This document shows positions 58,215-64,000 of a stretch of DNA of 64,000 nucleotides, piece after piece (the stretch's first letter is position 1; each line of letters begins with the position of its first letter). The notes beneath the pieces are model-generated. The model was given only the letters and a program-made list of their open reading frames with translations. It searched no databases and was not told the origin of the DNA. This DNA comes from Calliphora vicina (Eukaryota; Arthropoda; Insecta; Diptera; Calliphoridae): NCBI RefSeq assembly GCF_958450345.1, contig NC_088780.1:123766226-123830225 (forward strand). Reading direction: 5' to 3'. The translations under genes and the position numbers were made by a program.

Positions 58215-58895
58215 TATAATATAAGTTTGTCATTTCGTTTGTAATTTCTACATTTTTTCATTTCCGACACTGGATCCTTATAGATAGCGGAGTCGATTAA
58301 GCCATGTCCGTCTGTCTGTCTGTTGAAATCAACTTTCCGAAGCCCCTAAATAACTTACATACACGACACTTACATCGATATCTCCGGAATTCTTCCGGTT
58401 CGGTTCTATTTATATAAATCGTGAAAATCGGTTCACAAATGGCTGAGATATAAGGAAAAAACCAGGACAACCTCGATTTCTGACCTATTTTGTTTACGTA
58501 TATATGGATTACTATGTCATTAATATAGACAAAAAGGATATTTAATGATAGATATTTCAAAGACCTTTGCAATGACGTATATAAGACCATAGTAAGTTGG
58601 ACCTACAATGGGTCAAAATCGGAAAAGATATTTTTTAACCCGTTTTTTTTTCACCAAAAGTTTTTTTGTTATATATTAAAATAAAATTGATAAAACAAAA
58701 AAAAAAATTTTAAAATTTAGGAAAAAAAAATTTAAAAAATCAATTTGAACAAATGCTTTTTCCAAAAAATTAAAAAAACAACTTTGGAAAAAAAAATAAA
58801 TTTTGTTTACCTAAAATTATTTGAAATTTTTATTATAAGTATAATTTGGTGAAGGGTATATAAGATTCGGCACAGCAGAATATAGCTCTCTTACT
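58215..58895 (-). mobile_element. DINE-1-like repeat (TCGGC type), near-complete copy
   Basis: It runs from GTTTGTCATTTCGTTTGTAA through GTCCGTCTGTCTGTCTG and CTTCCGGTTCGGTTC to TTCGGCACAGCAGAATATAGC and TCTTACTTGTTTTT. It gives the reference order used to recognise the split copy at 1445-3130. Confidence 0.68.
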
Positions 58896-59576
58896 TGTTT
58901 TTCATTCAAATTGTTTTTGGTTATTTAGTCAATGAAATTATTTAAAACATTTTTCCAATAAATGTCTTCTGTTTGTCTTAAATATAATATAACAACGGTA
59001 TTTATAAAATAAATTTAAAAATTCCCAACAAATTCGACTGACCTGACAATACAGTTTTCTCTATATATCTAGTTCTTCAGTGGATATTATTTTTGAACTT
59101 TCCAAATACCTCATTGTAGAGTAACATTTAAACTTATGTATTTCCAAACTTACTATACCTCTTACAATACATTTTATTTTAATCAAATATGCATATTTGC
59201 TTTACATTTCAATAAAATTAATGAAAAATAATAATTTTTATGCACACACACCGTAAATTTCCCATAAAGAATCGCACATTTACGACGTGCAATATATGTA
59301 TGTAGTTTTAAGAAAAAGAAATCGAATTAAAAATAAAATAAATTTTATAAATTTTATGAGTATGAACGATAAATAATGTTAAACGCTCATTCTCACACAG
59401 ATATGCACACACATACATACATTCATACCTATTAAATACAAACATTCATAAATAATAAATAAATAAATAAATAAATGATAAACAAATCATTTAAACAATT
59501 TAATGTTTTTTTTGTGCGAACTGAAAAAAATGCATTTAAACCATAAAAAAGAAGTTCAAAACTTTAAAAAATATAC
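58896..59576. other. AT-rich DNA with an AAAT microsatellite
   Basis: An (AAAT)n tract lies at about 59448-59477, and ACAC/CATA words at 59393-59430. No gene is seen. Confidence 0.55.
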
Positions 59577-60725
59577 AGTAGCGGTCAAAACATATTGGAC
59601 ACAATTTGAGTTAAATATTACTTTTTTCCAATTCCAAAGAAAGTAAAGTACAAAAATTTCATTCTGGTTTGGTGCACCGAAACATATATTTGATAAAACA
59701 TATATGGGCAATTCCACGAGAATCGCTACCACGACTGAAAACACAAAAACCCTTGAAACTTTTTTTCAAGATGACTTCAATAGAAGAAAATAATAAAATA
59801 TGTGAAAGTATTTAAAGACAAAAATAATAGTTTAAACTAATTATATTTAATTTTTTAATGTTTTAGGTATGTTTTAGGCTAAAATTGCGGCGAAAACTAG
59901 GCTCCCAATTAGCTTGTAGTATGAAATGAATTTGACTCTGATTGTTGTTTTTGCTACTGTCAAATTGTTTATTGAAACCGAATGTATATTTTCTATTAAT
60001 TTTTTTAGTTTTTGTCTACATATATTTACAGAATATATATTGTTTTATTATATGAGAAAAATCTGTCACGTATGTTATGTCACGTACGATATTAAATTTT
60101 TATTTATTAATAATCAGCCAAAGATTGTTTTTATTTAAATACGACGTATTGTAAAGGAAAAATATTTCGTTTAGTGTAAGAAATTAACGGCTCTCACGAT
60201 TCGAATTTTTTTCGCATATTTCTACATGTACCTCAAAATGAGCTCCGTTTTATGTCACATACGATATACCCTTATTTCGAAAGAACTTTTTATTATTTTA
60301 AAATATAGTACCCTCTGAATGGAACATAAACACCAAATTATTTTTCAGATACTCTTATTTTTGCAAAATCTATTCCACTACTTCTGACTATAGGCGTACA
60401 AATGTCACGTACGATGATATGGAATTGCCCATATGGGACATTTCATTTTCAAAACTATCTAAGTTTTTTTTTGGGCACTTTTGTATTTATTTTTTTGATT
60501 ATTCTGTATTTTTTTTTCTTATTATTTGAATATAGAATAAATGGAGACTTAAATACAAAAAAACACAGTTTTTTTTTACTGGTACTCTACTTTGACATCA
60601 ATTTTGTAGATCTAAATTCCAGGATATAATGGTGAAAAGGATGTTGAAAATTAACTTTTTTCAATTTCACTCTTATAAGTTTGGCCTTTGGTAAAAAATG
60701 CTTTTTTTTAATGACACTGTATGTA
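59577..60725. mobile_element. Possible Tc1-type element holding a MITE
   Basis: The left end ACAGTAGCGGTCAAAACATA, after TAT, looks like a Tc1/mariner tip; the proposed right end (GACACTGTATGTATA near 60710) is weak. No transposase is recognised. Within it, TATGGGCAATTCCA at 59703-59716 is mirrored at 60419-60432, bounding a ~730-bp insert that contains TGTCACGTACGAT-like words near 60072, 60250 and 60402. Confidence 0.45.
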
Positions 60726-61800
60726 TATATTCGAATTTGTTTAAATGCACTGGGGCCTTAAATAAATAACAACGTGTGGATAGGTAAATGTGTATAAGAG
60801 AGCGTAATGCAATTTTCGTATGAAATGGCCATTAATTTTTGTTGTTTTTAAGATACAAACGAACCATCAACAAGTGCAAGATTACATCTGTATGAAAATG
60901 TATCGTTATATTTAACCCGCAAACGGTTAATTAATTGTATGTATATTATTTGTAGGAATTAAAAAAGGAATATTGAGAGATACCTACTTTTGATGTCGTC
61001 TTTTGTCGCATGATGCTTAATCTGGCATCATATTCCACATTTATATAGTTTTTTAACTCTCTTTAGGGTTAAAATTCAATGTAAGTACTTCATACACACA
61101 CAATACCACAACACAAATAAATAACTACATAAATAAACGTTCAATGAACTTGTATTTTTATAGCTACAACTACAACAACTAAACCACATATAATTTTAAA
61201 AAAAATAATAAAAATACAAACAAACCAAATGTTAAATTTTGTACTGGTAACCATATAAACAAGTTAAAGTTTTAAAAATAATTAACAAAAAAATAAAAAA
61301 AAATAAATTAAAAGAAACATTGCGTTTTGACCGTGTACGAATATGAATTAAGACCAGTTTACAAATGTTTTACAAACAAACATAATTTACGCATTACAAA
61401 CCAACTGCATTTGTAGCGAAACATGAATTTGCAACAAGAATACATAGACCAAGTTAAAAAGTTACAGAAACAAATGTTTTTACTAGACTTGTGAACGCCA
61501 CAAATTTAGAAGAAAAAAATCGCTTGCAAAAAATCACCGATAAAGAAATTTAACCCCTAGGGAGCTTAAATTTGACTAAATGTTCTGAAATCCCAAAGCT
61601 GGTACACTTTTTGATCGCTGTTGAGATTCATTTCAAGAAAATATAAAATGTTATGAGTTCCTTAAGATTTTTTATAGAAAGGAAATAGTAATAGCGGCTT
61701 ATTCTCCCAAGAAAAAAATACGAATAGTTTCAAATTCAAAATCGATTATATATGTATATGAACTTGTAAAATATATTGCTTCGAAACTTTATTATTTAAA
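60726..61800. other. AT-rich DNA with no recognised feature
   Basis: Short CA-rich words near 61090 and A-runs near 61270-61320 are present. No gene or repeat family is recognised. Confidence 0.5.
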
Positions 61801-62340
61801 AACAAGTAAGAGAGCTATGTATATTCGGCCGTGCCTAATCCTTATATACCCTTCGCCAAATTATATTTTAAAATAAAATTTTTAAATATTTTTAGGTAAA
61901 CAAAATTAATTTTATTTTTTTCAAAATTGTTTTTAAATTTTTTTTTTAATTTTTTTTGAAAAAAGTTTTTTCCAATTTTTTTTTAAATTTTTTTAATTTT
62001 TAAAAATTATTTTTTTCAAAAAAGAATTTATGACAAAAAAAAAATTTGTTGATGAAAAAAAAAATTCGGGTTAAAAAATATTTTTTAATTGTAGGTCCAA
62101 CTTACTATATACTTATACATATATACATTGTTGCAAATATACATATTGTCTATATTAATGACTTAGTTATCCAGATATATATCAAAAATAGGCCAAAAAT
62201 CAAGGCTTTCCCGGTTCTCAGCCATTTATGGGCCGATTTTTTCGATTTTAAACCGAGCCGGAAGAATTTCCGATATATTGATGTTTCCGTTTTGGATACT
62301 CTAATAACCACTTTTTCAGTACACATGTTTTGTAAGATCT
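61801..62340 (+). mobile_element. DINE-1-like repeat (TCGGC type)
   Basis: The start reads AACAAGTAAGAGAGCTATGT, then TTCGGCCGTGCC, then TATACCCTTCGCC, followed by T-rich and A-rich tracts and the GTCCAACTTACTATAT, CAGCCATTTATGGGCC blocks. It is in the opposite orientation to 58215-58895. Confidence 0.66.
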
Positions 62341-63206
62341 ATCTGCTTCAAAACTAAATATTTGTTTGGAATTATCCTAAGTTAAAGGGGTTTTTAATGA
62401 AATATTTCTAATATTTTTTTTCCGGGGACCCAATAAAATCATCATCATTTTGAAAGAACCATACAAATCTTGCATACAAGATTTGTGGGACTTGAGGTAT
62501 GTTTCTGTGAAATTGAGAATGATTTGTAAAAAAATTGAGAATAAAGGAACTTCCTTTCTGTGGAGAAGGCTTTTCTTATCAATTTGAGATGAAGTTTGAT
62601 AACAAATCATTGTAATTTTATTAGTAAACCAAACGATTTTTTTGATAGAGATTTTTTAGCACATTCAAATTATTGTGAACATTTGATGGAAAGCACAACA
62701 GCATTAAGACAATAATCTACCATAGAACATGGGTTAATTTGTAGCATCCGTTCTCTGTCTTGTGTAGCATGTGTTACAAACGCACTGACAATTTAATTAG
62801 TCCGACAACAGACACTTTTCCATAGTGGAACCACACTAGGAGTTGCATTAAGACTACAAATAAACGAATTGCGCGTTAATTTCAGTTAACATTTATGTAC
62901 AAAGTGAGAGTAAGACCCAAAGATGGAAAAAAAAAATCTGCCGCCGCGCAGACTCAAGAAGCCAATAACTGAAATGCAATTCTGGTGTTTTTGTTACGTT
63001 TGTCATACACAAATTCACACGTTTGTTTTGTATGTTGTTGTTATTGTTATTATTGTTGTAGTTACTGTTGTTGGTATCATTATTGTTGTTAACGTTGTTT
63101 TGTTATTGTTTTTAAGCTGTGGCCCACATTTTATACAAAGCTGCTCATTTACTACTCTCCTCACATTCTTATTTTTGCTAATCACTCATACGCTCTTTTA
63201 TGTTAA
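62341..63206. other. Unassigned DNA with a trinucleotide tract
   Basis: A short palindrome CAAATCTTG-CATA-CAAGATTTG lies at about 62464-62485. A TTG/TTA-rich tract at 63031-63112 makes a valine-rich open frame (62923-63225) that is judged not to be a gene. Confidence 0.5.
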
Positions 63207-63208
63207 TA

Positions 63209-63548
63209 CAATGTACTCGCGATAATATGAACTAATTAAAACCAGGCCAGTTCACTTTTGCAAGATTGTTCATATTTGCGAACGGCATCTATCTAATTCC
63301 CATCTACAGCTAGGGAAGTCTAAAAATTATTAAGCAGTTAAATTAGAATTTAGCCACTACCCTGTTGATTTAGATTTCAACTCTGTGCAGATAGATAAAA
63401 TACATTAAAAATACAAAAATAAGCTGTTCATATTTTAAAAAGCTTTAAAATATGAACATCTTAGTCCACTAAGTTCATATTTTAGAGTAGCCTATGGAAG
63501 TAAAAAGTGTTCATATTTTGGGGTGTTCATATTATCGCGAGTGCACTG
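63209..63548. mobile_element. 340-bp MITE flanked by TA
   Basis: The ends CAATGTACTCGCGATAATAT and ATATTATCGCGAGTGCACTG are complementary with few mismatches (TA at 63207-63208 and 63549-63550). The interior has further GTTCATATTTT words in both orientations, including a hairpin at 63424-63457. The CAGTG-type tips and TA target suggest a pogo/Tc1-like source. Non-coding. Confidence 0.82.
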
Positions 63549-64000
63549 TACTCGTTTATTGTTGTTGTTGTTGCTTTTGTATTTGGTTTGTTTTGTTTAT
63601 AAATGCGTAAACTTTGGTTACACTGTGAAAAATAATTGAACAAATTAGCGACAAATTTTGCTACTGAAAATGGTATGCAAATGGTAGTTGAAATTTTGTA
63701 TATTTGTTAACCATTTTTTTAACCTTAACCAATGTCTGGTCTTATTTTTATATATTTTCTCTTTCAGTGTACCTTCAATTGGTTGATTTGTTTACATTTA
63801 GACATATAATCCGTAAATACACAAACTCATACGACATACATACTTGTAATACAAGATGTCAGTGCGTTGGCATATACATAAATATTAGGATGGTCCCAAA
63901 CCAAAAGTGTGTTTTTGAATACCAATTTTGATGAATGTTTTTTCTATACCATTCAAATTTAGAATTTCCTTTTTCAAATTCGGTTTAGAACAATTGAAAA
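63549..64000. other. AT-rich DNA with no recognised feature
   Basis: A TTGTTGTTGTTG run lies near 63560-63572. The last 120 bases (GGATGGTCCCAAACC onward) look like the start of another repeat cut by the window edge, but no family can be assigned. Confidence 0.45.

Noticed and set aside
62923..63225. 100-codon frame with a valine-rich core
   Set aside because: The core is a TTG/TTA simple repeat; the frame has no domain and is interrupted by a MITE tip.

Overview
This is an AT-rich eukaryotic window (roughly 70% A+T by eye), almost certainly from a higher fly, probably a calyptrate such as a blowfly or house-fly relative. The pointers are: a clear insect Drip-type aquaporin with 56-65 bp introns, DINE-1-like repeats whose ends read AACAAGTAAGA with a short GGTCnnGACC or TCGGCnnGCCGA palindrome, mariner and Tc1 relics, mini-Helitrons and many MITEs. 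The fly assignment is inference from these features, not from a database search.

Genes are sparse. One gene is certain: the 3' three coding exons of an aquaporin of the Drip family (50779-51445, minus strand, 181 codons including both NPA motifs); its N-terminal exon or exons are not seen. A second is likely: a secreted, threonine-rich mucin-like protein (37214-37768, minus strand, with a probable one-codon first exon 72 bp upstream). A possible Cys/His-rich exon at 34760-34908 lies downstream on the same strand and is in splice phase with it. All other coding similarity belongs to broken transposable elements.

Layout. 1-23.7 kb is a large rearranged block. Two direct copies of a multi-kilobase segment (568-6850 and 16767-23748, 16.2-16.9 kb apart) flank a 9.9-kb palindrome (6851-16766). 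The palindrome has 275-bp unique outer ends and inside them about 58 tandem copies of a ~162-bp unit, forward in the left half and reversed in the right half. The duplicated segment carries nested transposons: a DINE-like repeat hit by a long-inverted-repeat element, itself hit by a mini-Helitron, and a mariner hit by a LINE fragment.

23.7-37 kb holds MITEs, two different Tc1-type relics, a 2.35-kb foldback element with ~1-kb arms (26889-29243) and several DINE-like pieces. 37-38 kb holds the mucin-like gene. 38.6-46.8 kb holds further foldback members, two more mariner fragments, a LINE reverse-transcriptase fragment and a precisely bounded 1338-bp Helitron (44440-45777) with a helicase remnant and internal ~180-bp tandem repeats. 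47-50 kb holds an unidentified repeat cluster and a 229-bp MITE. 50-51.5 kb is the aquaporin. 52-64 kb holds DINE-like repeats, a TA-flanked 898-bp element sharing the Helitron's tandem repeats, a Tc1 element with both ends, and small MITEs.

The most unusual structure is the giant satellite palindrome lying exactly at the joint of the segmental duplication. The second is a family of long-terminal-inverted-repeat elements, one of which shows an 8-bp target duplication. The two copies could also be two haplotypes wrongly joined in assembly, which only read data can settle.
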